Below, piece after piece: positions 18,719 to 27,370 of a stretch of DNA of 64,000 nucleotides. The first letter of the stretch is position 1. The number at the start of each line of letters is the position of its first letter. The notes under the pieces were generated by a model. It ran no database searches and was not told the DNA's origin. It was given only the letters and a program-made list of their open reading frames with translations. Where the stretch lies: positions 1 to 64,000 of the forward strand of contig NZ_SLWL01000001.1 in assembly GCF_004342915.1 (NCBI RefSeq), written 5' to 3'. The position numbers were made by a program, and so were the translations under genes. This stretch comes from Camelimonas lactis. GTDB taxonomy: Bacteria; Pseudomonadota; Alphaproteobacteria; Rhizobiales; Beijerinckiaceae.

Positions 18719-19986
18719 GGCCTGTCCTGCTGGCGCTTCTCATGCTGCTGCCTGTCGCTTCCGCCCTGGCGCAGGCGCCCCCGCGCATCGTCACGTCCCT
18801 CGACCCCGCCGATGGGGCGGTGGTGGTGGGCCAGCCGGTGCAGATGCATGTGCGGGTGCTGTTCGCCGACGACATGGCGCACCCGCCGCTGGTCAGCGTG
18901 CCCGAAGCGCCTGGCGCCCAGATCATGCGCTTTGAAAGCCAGGCGCTGACGGTGCGCGACCAGATCGATGGCCAGGCCTATGTGGGCAAGGATTTCGCGT
19001 TCACCGTCTATCCGCGCCGCGCTGGCGACATCGCCATCCCGGCGCCGCGCGTCACCTTGCTCGATCGCGCCGGCGATCCGGCGGGAGAAGCCAGGGGAAC
19101 CCCGACCCACATCCATGCGCGCGTTCCCCCCGGCCTCGACGCATCCGGGCCGGTTCTGGTCTCCAGCCGGGTGGCGGCGCGGCAGGAGTGGTCGCCGGAC
19201 GGCGGCGCAAAGCCTGTCGCGGCTGGCGGCGCCATCGTCCGGGTTATTCATCGCCAGGCGGATGGGACGCCGGCATTGGCCATGGCTGACTTTCGTTTCG
19301 TCGCGCCCGACGGGGTGCGGGTTTATGTTGATCCGCCGGTCAGCCACGACCAGATCAACCGGGGCGACGTCACCGGCAAACGCACGGACAAGGTCACTTA
19401 TGTTTTCGAGAAACCTGGACGGTATGCCTTGCCAGCCCTCGTCCAGCCGTGGTGGGACCCGGGCCAGGGCGCGGCGCGAAGCCTGACCCTGCCGGGGCTC
19501 GAGGTCACCGTTACCGCCGCAGCGACCAGCCATACGGCTGGCGCGGGTTTCATGGCCCGCCTTGCATCGCCACGGGTTTTGATGGCCGTGGCCGGCGTCA
19601 TCCTCGTGGCTGTGGCCGCCCTGCTGCTGGCTCCACGGCTCTGGCGAAGCTGGCGGGGCCTGCGCCGCCGCCGCAGGGCCAGCGCCGGCTGGGCCCGCCG
19701 CGCCGCCATCCGCGCCGCCCGCACGGGGGACGCGAGGACGGCGTGGACGGCGCTGGCGACCTGGCTTGAGCGGTTGCCGGAGGCGGAAGCGCGGACGCTG
19801 CGCAGCGATGCATCGCTGGCGCCGTCGCTGGCCAGGCTGGAGCGCGCCCTGTTCCATGGCGACGGCGCCTGGGCGCCGGCGGACGGCGTGGCGCTGGCCA
19901 GGGCCATCCAGCAGGCCAAAGGCGCCGTATCGGGGCAGGCCGCCGGGCGCGAGGGCGTGTTGCCCGCATTGAATCCCCGGGCATAG
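18715..19986 (+). CDS. BatD-like protein
   Basis: A 423-residue protein overlapping the TPR gene by ATGA. The signal peptide is residues 1-19 (L-L-A-L-L-M-L-L-P-V-A-S-A-L-A). Two immunoglobulin-like beta domains follow, typical of BatD/oxygen-tolerance proteins, with P-P-R-I-V-T-S-L-D-P near the start. A transmembrane helix lies near 286-304 (V-L-M-A-V-A-G-V-I-L-V-A-V) and an Arg-rich cytoplasmic tail of about 115 residues closes it. It is the last gene of the cluster. No intrinsic terminator with a T-run is visible just after it. Confidence 0.85.
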   Translation: MRPVLLALLMLLPVASALAQAPPRIVTSLDPADGAVVVGQPVQMHVRVLFADDMAHPPLVSVPEAPGAQIMRFESQALTVRDQIDGQAYVGKDFAFTVYPRRAGDIAIPAPRVTLLDRAGDPAGEARGTPTHIHARVPPGLDASGPVLVSSRVAARQEWSPDGGAKPVAAGGAIVRVIHRQADGTPALAMADFRFVAPDGVRVYVDPPVSHDQINRGDVTGKRTDKVTYVFEKPGRYALPALVQPWWDPGQGAARSLTLPGLEVTVTAAATSHTAGAGFMARLASPRVLMAVAGVILVAVAALLLAPRLWRSWRGLRRRRRASAGWARRAAIRAARTGDARTAWTALATWLERLPEAEARTLRSDASLAPSLARLERALFHGDGAWAPADGVALARAIQQAKGAVSGQAAGREGVLPALNPRA

Positions 19987-20315
19987 GCGCTGGCTTACAG
20001 GGCCTGCCATCCAGGGCGTCGACACGCCTGCCCGCGCCAATGAACGCCGGCGGCGACCCGAACTGACAGGACGCAGATTTTTGCCGGGGCAGACAATTTC
20101 CGGGCAGCCTCCGCTTGCCGTATTCCAGCGCCCGCGCCCGGCCATGCGCATTGCCCGGCATGGGATCACGGAGACCTGAGGCCGGCGGCCGGGTCCGTTA
20201 TTGTTGGCCTATTGCCGGAATTCCCGCTTGCTTTAACCTGATTGTCCCTGGAGCAGGCGGCGAAGCCGCGTCTGAAGCTCCGTTTCGATGGGACTGGCAA
20301 ACAGGGAGGTTTTCC
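19987..20315. other. 329-bp intergenic stretch
   Basis: It lies between the BatD-like gene and the GTG-started gene at 20316, both on the plus strand. I see no convincing short gene, and the open frames here are GC-rich shadows. It should contain the promoter of the downstream gene, but no clear -35/-10 pair stands out. Confidence 0.4.
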
Positions 20316-20939
20316 GTGACCGGATCAGAGCAGAGCCAGGATAATGTGTCCTATCAGGAGCGCGAAGCCGTCGCCATTTTCGACTCGGAAAACGCGCTGC
20401 GGGCGGCGGTGGACGCCCTGATGCAAATTGGTCTGCGTCAGGACGATCTCAGCCTGCTGGGCGACGTTTCACTTCTCCGCAACCTGGGCAACATCAGGGA
20501 GATCGAGGACGCCGCGGGGGTCAGGCACGCCGCTTATGTCTCCTCCGACGAGCGGACGGAGGGGCTCTCGGCCGTTGTTGGCGCGCCCACCTATGTCATC
20601 GGCGCCGGAGCGGCCGCGATCGTCGCCACCGGCGGCGCCGCGCTTATCCCGACCATCGCCGTCGCGGCTGGCGGCGCGGCGGTGGGCGGCGCCCTGGGGC
20701 TGCTGCTGGCGCGCGCCTTCGGTCGCCGTCACGCTGACCGTGTCGAAAAGCAGCTCGCGGCGGGCGGCCTGCTGTTGTGGGTGCATGCGCCTGACCCTGA
20801 AAAGGACCAGGCCATTATCTCCGCCCTCACCCGGAACGGCGGCCGCGACGTCCACATCCATGTGGTCGAGCGGACCTGGGGGCCGGCCGATGCGCCGCTC
20901 CACGATTTCAACCCGGATCCGTTGCTCGAGAAAGGCTGA
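20316..20939 (+). CDS. glycine-zipper stress-type protein (YflT/general-stress-like), hypothetical
   Basis: A 207-residue protein. GTG 20316 was chosen because GGGAGG lies six bases upstream and sequence before it is not protein-like. Residues ~12-60 (A-V-A-I-F-D-S-E-N-A-L-R-A-A-V-D-A-L) look like the alpha/beta domain of general-stress proteins of the YflT/17M type. The middle is a Gly/Ala-rich hydrophobic block (V-I-G-A-G-A-A-A-I-V-A-T-G-G) that could insert in a membrane. The end again resembles a small alpha/beta domain (L-L-L-W-V-H-A-P-D-P). The family assignment is tentative, and it stands alone. Confidence 0.7.
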   Translation: MTGSEQSQDNVSYQEREAVAIFDSENALRAAVDALMQIGLRQDDLSLLGDVSLLRNLGNIREIEDAAGVRHAAYVSSDERTEGLSAVVGAPTYVIGAGAAAIVATGGAALIPTIAVAAGGAAVGGALGLLLARAFGRRHADRVEKQLAAGGLLLWVHAPDPEKDQAIISALTRNGGRDVHIHVVERTWGPADAPLHDFNPDPLLEKG

Positions 20940-21049
20940 AGGCTTTCCCGCTTCATGTCGCTGGGCCCCGTTGGCGCCGTCGCGCGCCAGCGGGGGCGCG
21001 GCGGGGCCAGTCTTCAGAACCATGTCACGGCCGTGACGTCTGTCCGGCG

Positions 21050-21778
21050 TCAGTTCCGACAGATCGCGGTTTCGACAACGGGCTCCAGCGAGCCGGTCAG
21101 GGAGGCGCGCTGGGACAGTTCGATCCAGTTGCCATCCGGATCACGCACCATGGAGATGCGGGCCGTGGTTCCGAGCGTCACCGGCGCGGTTCCCTCGCGG
21201 CCGCCATGGGCCAGAACGTGGGCGTGTTCACGGTCCACCGCGAATACCTGGAAGGTGATATAGCGCCAGCCCCGGCCGTCAAAGGCGGCGTCGTGCGGCG
21301 CCGTCGGATCTGGCGTGACGATCAGCACCGTGTCGCCGGCGAGAAAAGCCCGCTCGCCGGCCGGCAGATCGGCGGGGGTGATCTCCGCCAGACCGAGCGC
21401 CTCGCGATAGAAACACCCGTGGGCCGCCACGTCGCGCACGCCGAGGCGGACGCCGATGCGGGTAACGCCAGAATAGCCGGGAGGCGTCAGCGTCAGGCGA
21501 TTGCCCTCGGGATCGACGCGTTCGACGGGGCGCCGCAGGTCCGGGCGGGCGATCAGAAGTTCGCGATAGCCGGAGGGCGGGTTGTCCGGCAGCGTCTCGT
21601 AGACCTGGTTGATCTTGAGCACCGAGCCGCACAGGTCATGGCGGTGTTGTTTGTAACCCCGGCGGATGGGCTGGGTGTGATCGAACGGCAGGCCGATCTC
21701 GTCTTGCCAGAACGCCAGGACCGGCGGCGCGTTGTTGGTGGCGAAGCCGATGTCGATCCGGGGTTTGGCCAGTTCCAT
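21050..21778 (-). CDS. VOC-family (glyoxalase/dioxygenase-fold) protein, two domains
   Basis: A 242-residue protein. ATG 21778 has an ideal AGGAGGT seven bases upstream, so it is preferred to the start five codons earlier. Two VOC half-modules are visible. The first begins I-D-I-G-F-A-T-N-N and contains V-L-A-F-W-Q-D-E-I-G-L-P-F. The second begins T-R-I-G-V-R-L-G-V-R-D and ends R-D-P-D-G-N-W-I-E-L-S-Q. VOC proteins bind a divalent metal and act as lyases, dioxygenases or resistance proteins, and the substrate cannot be inferred here. It is divergent from the amidohydrolase at 22154. Confidence 0.85.
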   Translation of the reverse strand: MELAKPRIDIGFATNNAPPVLAFWQDEIGLPFDHTQPIRRGYKQHRHDLCGSVLKINQVYETLPDNPPSGYRELLIARPDLRRPVERVDPEGNRLTLTPPGYSGVTRIGVRLGVRDVAAHGCFYREALGLAEITPADLPAGERAFLAGDTVLIVTPDPTAPHDAAFDGRGWRYITFQVFAVDREHAHVLAHGGREGTAPVTLGTTARISMVRDPDGNWIELSQRASLTGSLEPVVETAICRN

Positions 21779-22153
21779 CGGGACCTCCTGCATTTCGTCG
21801 CCAACGGCTGCGGCCCATGGTTCCCAGCCTCCCGGAAGCCGACGTCGGCTTCCAAGTATACGACAGTATTGGCGCGCTACACGTGAAGTCCAGCATCATC
21901 AGAGGCATTGTCAGGGGATGCGGCGTTCTGGCGCCCCAAGGGCGGCCCAGCATGTCGGCCCGGGGAAACTGCGCCGGCTTGTTGGCCTCTTTTGGTTCGC
22001 GGGTTTCAGCCTCCACTGTTGCCGTCCGCCGGCAAGGCTGCGACCGCAGGGCGGTGAGAGGAGGGGCGGGCGGATTTGGAGGCGCGCGCAGTCGGGCTTA
22101 TGGTCCGCAGGAAACGCCATGCCGGATTTCGCGTGACAGGGAGGAAATGGCGC
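21779..22153. other. 375-bp divergent intergenic region
   Basis: It separates the VOC gene (minus) from the amidohydrolase (plus), so it should hold both promoters. No short gene is supported. The long minus-strand frame covering 21911-23020 is a shadow of the amidohydrolase. Confidence 0.4.
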
Positions 22154-23533
22154 ATGCGAGGATACGCCGGAATTTTGTTCGCGCTGGTATTGGCGCATCC
22201 TGTCGCGGCGCATCCTGTTGCTGCGCCTTCCGCCGGGCAGGCCGTCGCGCCTGCGGCCGCCGCGCCGGCCGAAACCCTGTTCCGCAATGTCCGGGTGTTT
22301 GACGGCAAAAGCGATCGTCTTTCCGCGCCAACATCGGTGCTGGTGCGCGGCAATGTGATTGCGGCCATCGGCGAAACGGCGGGCGCCAGCCCCGGCGCCA
22401 CCGTGGTGGAGGGCGGGGGACGGACGTTGATGCCCGGGCTGATAGACGCGCACTGGCACGCGATGTTCGTGCGTCCCACGCCCGAGCAGATGATGCTGGG
22501 CGATTACGGCTTCAACGTGCTCCAGGCCGGCGCCGAGGCGACCGCGACGCTGCTGCGCGGCTTCACCACCGTGCGCGACGTGGGTGGACCAAGTTTCGGG
22601 CTGAAGCAGGCTATCGACTCCGCCGTCCTGCCGGGCCCACGCATCTGGCCTTCGGGCGCGCTCATCACCGTCACCAGTGGCCACGGCGATTTCCGCATGC
22701 CGTCGGAGCTGCCGCGGGACGGTTCGAAGCCGCTGTCGCGCATGGAGCAGCTGGGCGCCACCATGGTGGCGGACAGCCCCGACCAGGTTCGCGAGCGCGT
22801 GCGTGAGCAGTTGATGCTGGGCGCCAGCCAGATCAAGCTGACCGGCGGCGGCGGGGTGGCGTCGCCGCACAGTCCGCTCGACGTTTCCACCTTCACGCCG
22901 GAAGAACTGAAGGCCGCTGTCGAGGCCGCCGCCAACTGGGGAACCTATGTGACGGTGCACGCCTATACGTCGCCAGCGGTTCGCCGCGCCATCGACGCTG
23001 GCGTGAAAGTGATCGAGCACGCCCAGCTGATGGACGACGCCACGGCGAAGTACATGGCGGACAGGGGCGTCTGGTTGTCCGCCCAGCCGATTGTCGAGGA
23101 GTTCTTCGGCGGCATGTTCCCGCCCGGTTCGGAGCAGGCGGAAAAGGCGGCGGAGGTGATGGCGGGCACCGACCGGCTGTACGGCCTGGCGAAGAAATAT
23201 AACCTGAAGGTGGCGTTCGGCACGGACGTGCTGTTCTCCGCCGCCATGGCGCGCATGCAGGGGCGGATGCTCGCCTCGCTGTCCAAATGGTACACGCCGG
23301 CCGAGATCCTGCGCCAGGCGACAGGCACGAATGCGGAGTTGCTGACGTTGTCCGGCAAGCGCTCGCCTTACAAGGGCAGGCTGGGCGTGGTGGATGAAGG
23401 GGCGCTGGCAGACCTGATTCTCGTCGACGGCGACCCCCTTTCGAACATCAACCTCGTGTCTGATCCCGAGCGCAACTTCCTCGTCATCATGAAAGACGGG
23501 AAGGTGTACAAGAACAGCCTGGCTCGGCCGTGA
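22154..23533 (+). CDS. exported metal-dependent amidohydrolase
   Basis: A 459-residue enzyme of the imidazolonepropionase/prolidase-like amidohydrolase group. GGGAGG lies 11 bases before ATG 22154. Residues 1-24 form a signal peptide, with a repeated H-P-V-A-A near its end. Metal-binding motifs are L-I-D-A-H-W-H-A-M (H-x-H), V-T-V-H-A-Y-T, V-I-E-H-A-Q and F-G-T-D-V-L-F. The C-terminal G-A-L-A-D-L-I-L-V-D-G-D-P is the family's usual beta-sandwich strand. Exported members cleave Xaa-Pro or other small amide bonds. The exact substrate is unknown. Confidence 0.9.
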   Translation: MRGYAGILFALVLAHPVAAHPVAAPSAGQAVAPAAAAPAETLFRNVRVFDGKSDRLSAPTSVLVRGNVIAAIGETAGASPGATVVEGGGRTLMPGLIDAHWHAMFVRPTPEQMMLGDYGFNVLQAGAEATATLLRGFTTVRDVGGPSFGLKQAIDSAVLPGPRIWPSGALITVTSGHGDFRMPSELPRDGSKPLSRMEQLGATMVADSPDQVRERVREQLMLGASQIKLTGGGGVASPHSPLDVSTFTPEELKAAVEAAANWGTYVTVHAYTSPAVRRAIDAGVKVIEHAQLMDDATAKYMADRGVWLSAQPIVEEFFGGMFPPGSEQAEKAAEVMAGTDRLYGLAKKYNLKVAFGTDVLFSAAMARMQGRMLASLSKWYTPAEILRQATGTNAELLTLSGKRSPYKGRLGVVDEGALADLILVDGDPLSNINLVSDPERNFLVIMKDGKVYKNSLARP

Positions 23534-23989
23534 TCTGACGCTTTCCGCGCCAACCGGCGGTTGCCGGCTATTGGCGTCGAACCAGCCAGCGGGGCCGCCA
23601 TGGGCAAGGGTCGCGCCGGCGCTTCCGGGCGGCGCCTGCCTGGCGGCGGAGCTTGGCGGCGGCCGGTTCGGGGATATGGATGCGTTACTCCCGCCAGGAG
23701 CGGCTGAACGCTGCGCGGCAGACCATTGGGCTGGCGCGAGGGCGGCGACGTCCTGTCGTGCGCCGTTTCCTTTCGTCGATCATGCGCCGGGCCGGCGGGC
23801 CGGCGGGCCGACGGTCTTTGCCTTCGTGATCTCCGGTGCCCCCATAACATCAGAACGGCCGACGTCGTGCGGCCCGTCACGATGGTCCGCGCCTGCAGCA
23901 GGCGGAACCCCGGGGCGACCTGCCGGGTTTCAGTCAGGGGATTTGTCGTCACAGCAACCCGCGCTGGGGCAGGCCCCGAGGAGACGGCC
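23534..23989. other. 456-bp intergenic stretch
   Basis: No supported gene. Open frames continuing into 23990 from upstream are not protein-like before the ATG at 23990. It contains a candidate stress promoter at 23904-23929. Confidence 0.4.
23904..23929 (+). promoter_or_regulatory. candidate EcfG-type (general stress response) promoter
   Basis: GGAAC at 23904-23908, 17 bases, then GGTT at 23926-23929 is close to the alphaproteobacterial EcfG consensus GGAAC-N16/17-CGTT (one mismatch). It is 60 bp upstream of the iron-permease-like gene. Short motifs of this kind arise by chance, so support is modest. Confidence 0.35.
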
Positions 23990-24364
23990 ATGGAGCGCCT
24001 GTTCACCCGTATCGCTAACTATATTTCTTACCTGGCCGGTACGCCTGCGGCATTCGTGATCTGTGCGGCGATTGTCATTGCCTGGGCGGCGAGCGGTCCG
24101 GTTTTCGGCTATTCCGACACCTGGCAGCTGGTGATCAATACCGGAACGACCATCATCACATTTCTGATGGTTTTTCTTATCCAGAACACCCAGAACCGGG
24201 ATGCCACCGCGATGCACGCCAAGATGGATGAGCTTATTCGTGTCGGACGCGCGCATAATCACTTCATCGGCATCGAGCATCTGACAGAAACCGAACTGGA
24301 AGAGATCAGGGAAAAGTGTGAGCGGGCCGCCAGACTGCACGACAGCATGCGCAAGAAGCGGTGA
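23990..24364 (+). CDS. low-affinity iron permease family protein
   Basis: A 124-residue membrane protein. Two helices (P-A-A-F-V-I-C-A-A-I-V-I-A-W and I-I-T-F-L-M-V-F-L-I-Q) flank the conserved G-Y-S-D-T-W-Q-L-V-I-N-T-G-T-T segment. N-T-Q-N-R-D-A-T-A-M-H-A-K-M-D-E-L is the family's C-terminal signature. Bacterial members are short relatives of yeast Fet4, and iron transport by them is not proven. The C-terminus is a charged helix. A candidate EcfG promoter lies upstream. Confidence 0.88.
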   Translation: MERLFTRIANYISYLAGTPAAFVICAAIVIAWAASGPVFGYSDTWQLVINTGTTIITFLMVFLIQNTQNRDATAMHAKMDELIRVGRAHNHFIGIEHLTETELEEIREKCERAARLHDSMRKKR

Positions 24365-24913
24365 TGGACTGGCCAGAAGGCCTTGGGCGCGGGGCCCAAG
24401 GCGACCATGAATTCATGATGTGGACGCGCCGAGGATTCCCATGTCGATCAGACCTGGCATGACCGTCGCCGTAGGCGTGGAATACTTCCGGAAACGTTTC
24501 AATTTTTTGCCTTCAGGCTTCTCTGGTCAGAAGCAGCCGCCACTTTTTTGCAAAAACGCCTCAGTCGCCAGCGTCAGGCCGTCAACAATTTGATCGTTCC
24601 GACTACGTCTTTCGGGGCGCCATGAATATGGGGGGCAATGCTTTTTTTGGGCGCATTGCCGGAGGTGGCGTCAGCCCGAATTTTCTGGAGAAACAAGGCC
24701 TTGCCGGCGGTGGCCATGCAAGTTTTCCTGTAAGCTACCGAATTTGCTTCGCTTTTAACGTCATCGTCGCGCATGCGGCCACGGCCCGAAAGGCGTAGCT
24801 CCTGGCCTCAGGGGTAATATGGCGATCATTGACAGGGCGTTCACGTATCCGTGAAGCTAGGGGTGGTTGAAGCCGGCGCCACGGCGTTTGGCGGGAACAG
24901 GGAGGGCCACGCC
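24365..24913. other. 549-bp intergenic stretch with one hairpin
   Basis: A perfect inverted repeat at 24381-24401 (CCTTGGGC, five bases, GCCCAAGG) lies 16 bp after the iron-permease stop and may mark the transcript end, although no T-run follows. A 66-codon minus-strand frame (24574-24774) is open but resembles no known family and lacks a good ribosome site. Confidence 0.45.
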
Positions 24914-25177
24914 ATGAATGATGCAACCCCCAAGTCCCGGCGCGGATTTGCTTCCATGGATCCGGCAAGGGTCAAGGCGATCGCCAGCATGGGAGGGCGC
25001 AGCGTTCCAAAGGAAAAGCGCGCCTTTTCGACCAACCTTGATCTGGCCGCCGAGGCCGGGCGCAAGGGCGGTTCCCATGTCTCCGGCAAAGCCGCGCCGG
25101 ACAAACATGCCGTCCGCACGTCGCCTGCCCGTAAAACGGACGCGATGAAAGCAACTCCGGACGGATTTCCGTCGTAA
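24914..25177 (+). CDS. KGG-repeat (stress-induced) small protein
   Basis: An 87-residue hydrophilic protein. GGGAGGG lies nine bases before ATG 24914. It opens with R-R-G-F-A-S-M-D-P-A-R-V-K-A-I-A-S-M-G-G-R-S and has E-A-G-R-K-G-G-S, the KGG signature of stress-induced proteins such as E. coli YciG. The C-terminus is Lys/Pro-rich and probably disordered. A longer paralogue is at 62982-63320. These proteins are usually induced in stationary phase or stress, and their molecular role is not established. Confidence 0.87.
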   Translation: MNDATPKSRRGFASMDPARVKAIASMGGRSVPKEKRAFSTNLDLAAEAGRKGGSHVSGKAAPDKHAVRTSPARKTDAMKATPDGFPS

Positions 25178-25555
25178 GGGACCGGCGGGCGCCACAGCAT
25201 TTGCCGGTCCGGCCCCGCAGGATGTTCGCGGGGATGCGGCGGCGCATATGATCCGTGAGATTTTGTTCACGGACGCCGGCCGCGCGCCCATGGGGCCCGT
25301 GCTGGGGGATTGTTGCAAGCTGTTTCGGCAAGCTGTCGCTGGGGCGCCGCCGCACGGTATGCCAGATGTCCCTGTCGGAGCGGGGCGGCGGGCGTCACAA
25401 CACAGCCGCGTGGAACCGCGCCAGCGTGAGAACCGCCGCTCAGACAGGGGAGCACTACCTGGCGCGATGCGCCGCCGGATGGGCAGAATGTTGCCCCGGC
25501 AGGCGGCCCGACAGTGATAGCCGGCAGGGTCGCGCTTGACTGCCCGTGCGGCCGT
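25178..25555. other. 378-bp intergenic stretch
   Basis: It lies between the KGG gene (plus) and the divergent cold-shock paralogue (minus), so the two transcripts converge here. No gene or clear terminator is seen. Confidence 0.4.
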
Positions 25556-25780
25556 TCAGCATCCTGCGGATTTTGGGGATGTTTTCATGGAATGTGCGCC
25601 TGCCGACGGAAGCGCCGGGCTGGCAAGCGTGAACCGGACCCGCTTTCCGGGAAAAACCGGAGAAATGCCGGAACGCGCAATGTCATCCGAACTGACGAAT
25701 ACTGCGGTGGATCCGTCGTCGGGTTGAATATAACCGCAACCTTTAAGGGGATTATAAAACTGTATAACGCCTGTGAACAA
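25556..25780 (-). CDS. diverged cold-shock-domain protein, TTG start
   Basis: A 74-residue protein clearly related to its neighbour at 25856. The start is TTG 25780, with AGGAG five bases upstream. The fold is conserved (G-V-I-Q-F-Y-N-P-L-K-G), but the RNA-binding motifs are altered: RNP1 reads K-G-C-G-Y-I-Q-P-D instead of K-G-F-G-F-I-Q-P-D, and RNP2 reads V-F-V-S-S-D-D-I instead of V-F-V-H-I-S-A-V. The last 20 residues are unrelated to CspA proteins. It may have changed ligand or be decaying. The rare start codon suggests low expression. Confidence 0.7.
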   Translation of the reverse strand: MFTGVIQFYNPLKGCGYIQPDDGSTAVFVSSDDIARSGISPVFPGKRVRFTLASPALPSAGAHSMKTSPKSAGC

Positions 25781-25855
25781 GAATACTCCTGTGGGAAGTG
25801 TGGAGGCCGGCGTGCGGCCTCCGCGTTGTCGCGCGGCGTGCGCCGCGATCTGGCC

Positions 25856-26065
25856 TCAGACGGCCTTGAGGTTCTCGGCCGCTGACTTGCCCTTGCGCGG
25901 GTCCATCACGATGTCGAACGACACCCGCTGGCCCTCCTGAAGGGACTGCATGCCGGAACGCTCAACGGCGGAGATGTGAACAAACACATCAGCCTTGCCG
26001 TCGTCCGGCTGGATGAAACCAAAACCCTTGGTGGTGTTGAAGAATTTTACGACACCGGTATTCAT
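25856..26065 (-). CDS. CspA-family cold-shock protein
   Basis: A 69-residue single-stranded nucleic-acid-binding protein. ATG 26065 has GGAAG seven bases upstream. RNP1 ([10 protein letters not shown]) and RNP2 (V-F-V-H-I-S-A-V) are intact and the length is standard. It would act as an RNA chaperone. Two short GC-rich inverted repeats (25802-25822 and about 25833-25850) separate it from the diverged copy downstream and may end its transcript. A long AT-richer leader lies upstream. Confidence 0.95.
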   Translation of the reverse strand: MNTGVVKFFNTTKGFGFIQPDDGKADVFVHISAVERSGMQSLQEGQRVSFDIVMDPRKGKSAAENLKAV

Positions 26066-26622
26066 GACGACTTCCTTTCAGATCGGCATGGGAAAACAAC
26101 GCCTGACATCGCCAGGCGCCATGAACACGAATTTGAGAGAGGAAGTCACACATGCGCCTGGGGCGCATCAGTCAAGTTCATCAGCAAGTTCGATTGAAGC
26201 ACCCTAGCCGGCAATTGTGTTTTTTACAAGGACATGCAATTGCGTTCGCCAGCAGGTCGGTGACACGGTCCGTCCCGATGTAAGTATAGGAAAATTCTTG
26301 TAAATATTGATGTGGACGGCAGCCTTGCGCCACGCAAGGCCGGACCGGTTCAGCCGCCCTGTCGCGCCTGTTCCTTACCAATTGGCCTGAAGCCAATCCC
26401 GTGCTGCATCGCGCGGCGTCTTGGCCAGGAAATGCGGGCGCTGTCCGGGCGCGCCGTGCTGTTGACCCGGATTGTTTATATCCTTGGGAACGCAAGCGCG
26501 CTTCTTGCGTCAACGCTGGCGACGATTTCAGTGGAGATCGTTGGGTGGCGATTCCGGCGGTGATCTTTTGCCGAGGCGCGCAGAAATCCCGCGCCAAGCT
26601 CAACCGCCGTCTTCCGGTCGCC
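26066..26622. other. 557-bp stretch upstream of the cold-shock gene
   Basis: It should hold the cold-shock promoter and 5' leader. The part at 26200-26310 is less GC-rich than its surroundings (AATTGTGTTTTTTACAAGG, GTAAATATTGATG). Open frames here are not protein-like. Confidence 0.4.
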
Positions 26623-26724
26623 CTAACCAGTCATCAGCCTGCCGACGACAAATGCTGTCGCCAGCCCCGACCCAAAAAGCGCGGACAGCATGACGCCAAT
26701 ATGCACCAGATCATTTCGTGACAC
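26623..26724 (-). CDS. putative 33-residue single-helix membrane protein
   Basis: A short frame with GTG start at 26724 and GGGAGG six bases upstream ends in TAG at 26623. The product starts M-S-R-N-D-L-V-H, then has one hydrophobic helix (I-G-V-M-L-S-A-L-F-G-S-G-L-A-T-A-F-V-V-G) and ends R-L-M-T-G. The strong ribosome site, the clean transmembrane pattern and the location between stress-type membrane genes support it. It lies 73 bp downstream of the DUF6790 gene on the same strand, so it may be in its operon. Confidence 0.5.
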   Translation of the reverse strand: MSRNDLVHIGVMLSALFGSGLATAFVVGRLMTG

Positions 26725-26797
26725 TGCAAACCTCCCATATGATTTTTATTCACAGTAGGATAGGCGCGCGCCAACAGGCAATGTCAGGACCGCATGG

Positions 26798-27313
26798 CTA
26801 TGGGCGCGTTGCGGCATGGCTGCGACAATGCAGCCCAAGCAGCGCGAAGCCGATGAGCGGCGTGAAGATGTCGGTCCAGAACACCACGCCGGCGTTGCCA
26901 GGGGCGAAATTGTGCGCGGTGACCATCTGGTAGACATGCACGCCGGCCGCGCCCCACAAAAAGATCGCCGGGCCGAGAATGGCGGCGAGGCGCATGTCGA
27001 AACCGCGCCAGCAGGACAGAAAACCCACCGCGGCGAAGCCAAGGCTTGCAAACCCCACTTCAAGCTGGAACGGGCTGTCGGCCCAGCCGATAAAGCGGGC
27101 GGTCATGTCCGCAAAGACGGTGTGCATGACGCCGTTATAGAGATTGCTGACGCCGATCGAGAAAAAGATGAAATAAAACAGCAATGCCTCCCAGACGCGC
27201 TGGCCGGTCAGCGGCTTCGGCGCCAGAGCAAGCGAAATGACCGATGCAGCCAGGCCCACGACCAGCAGCGTCAGGGTGAAGTTCGACAGCAGAAAAACGA
27301 TGATGTCTCGCAT
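26798..27313 (-). CDS. DUF6790-type integral membrane protein
   Basis: A 171-residue protein with five or so hydrophobic helices, starting L-S-N-F-T-L-T-L-L-V-V-G-L-A and including W-E-A-L-L-F-Y-F-I-F-F-S-I-G-V-S-N-L-Y-N and W-G-A-A-G-V-H-V-Y-Q-M. The conserved polar residues inside helices (Asn, His, Tyr) are typical of this uncharacterised family. The ATG at 27313 has only a weak ribosome site. It is divergent from the DUF3309 gene, with a 336-bp region between. Confidence 0.7.
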   Translation of the reverse strand: MRDIIVFLLSNFTLTLLVVGLAASVISLALAPKPLTGQRVWEALLFYFIFFSIGVSNLYNGVMHTVFADMTARFIGWADSPFQLEVGFASLGFAAVGFLSCWRGFDMRLAAILGPAIFLWGAAGVHVYQMVTAHNFAPGNAGVVFWTDIFTPLIGFALLGLHCRSHAATRP

Positions 27314-27370
27314 GGGTGGCTGGACCTTGTGCTGGCGGTGTGGGTGATGCTCACGGGCAAGTGGTTGCGT

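Noticed and set aside
9717-19986. Considered as a prophage or genomic island
   Set aside because: No integrase, tRNA boundary or compositional break is visible; base composition matches the surroundings.
21911-23020. Minus-strand frame of 369 codons over the amidohydrolase start
   Set aside because: Overlaps a well-supported exported enzyme. It contains no motif and starts inside the amidohydrolase.
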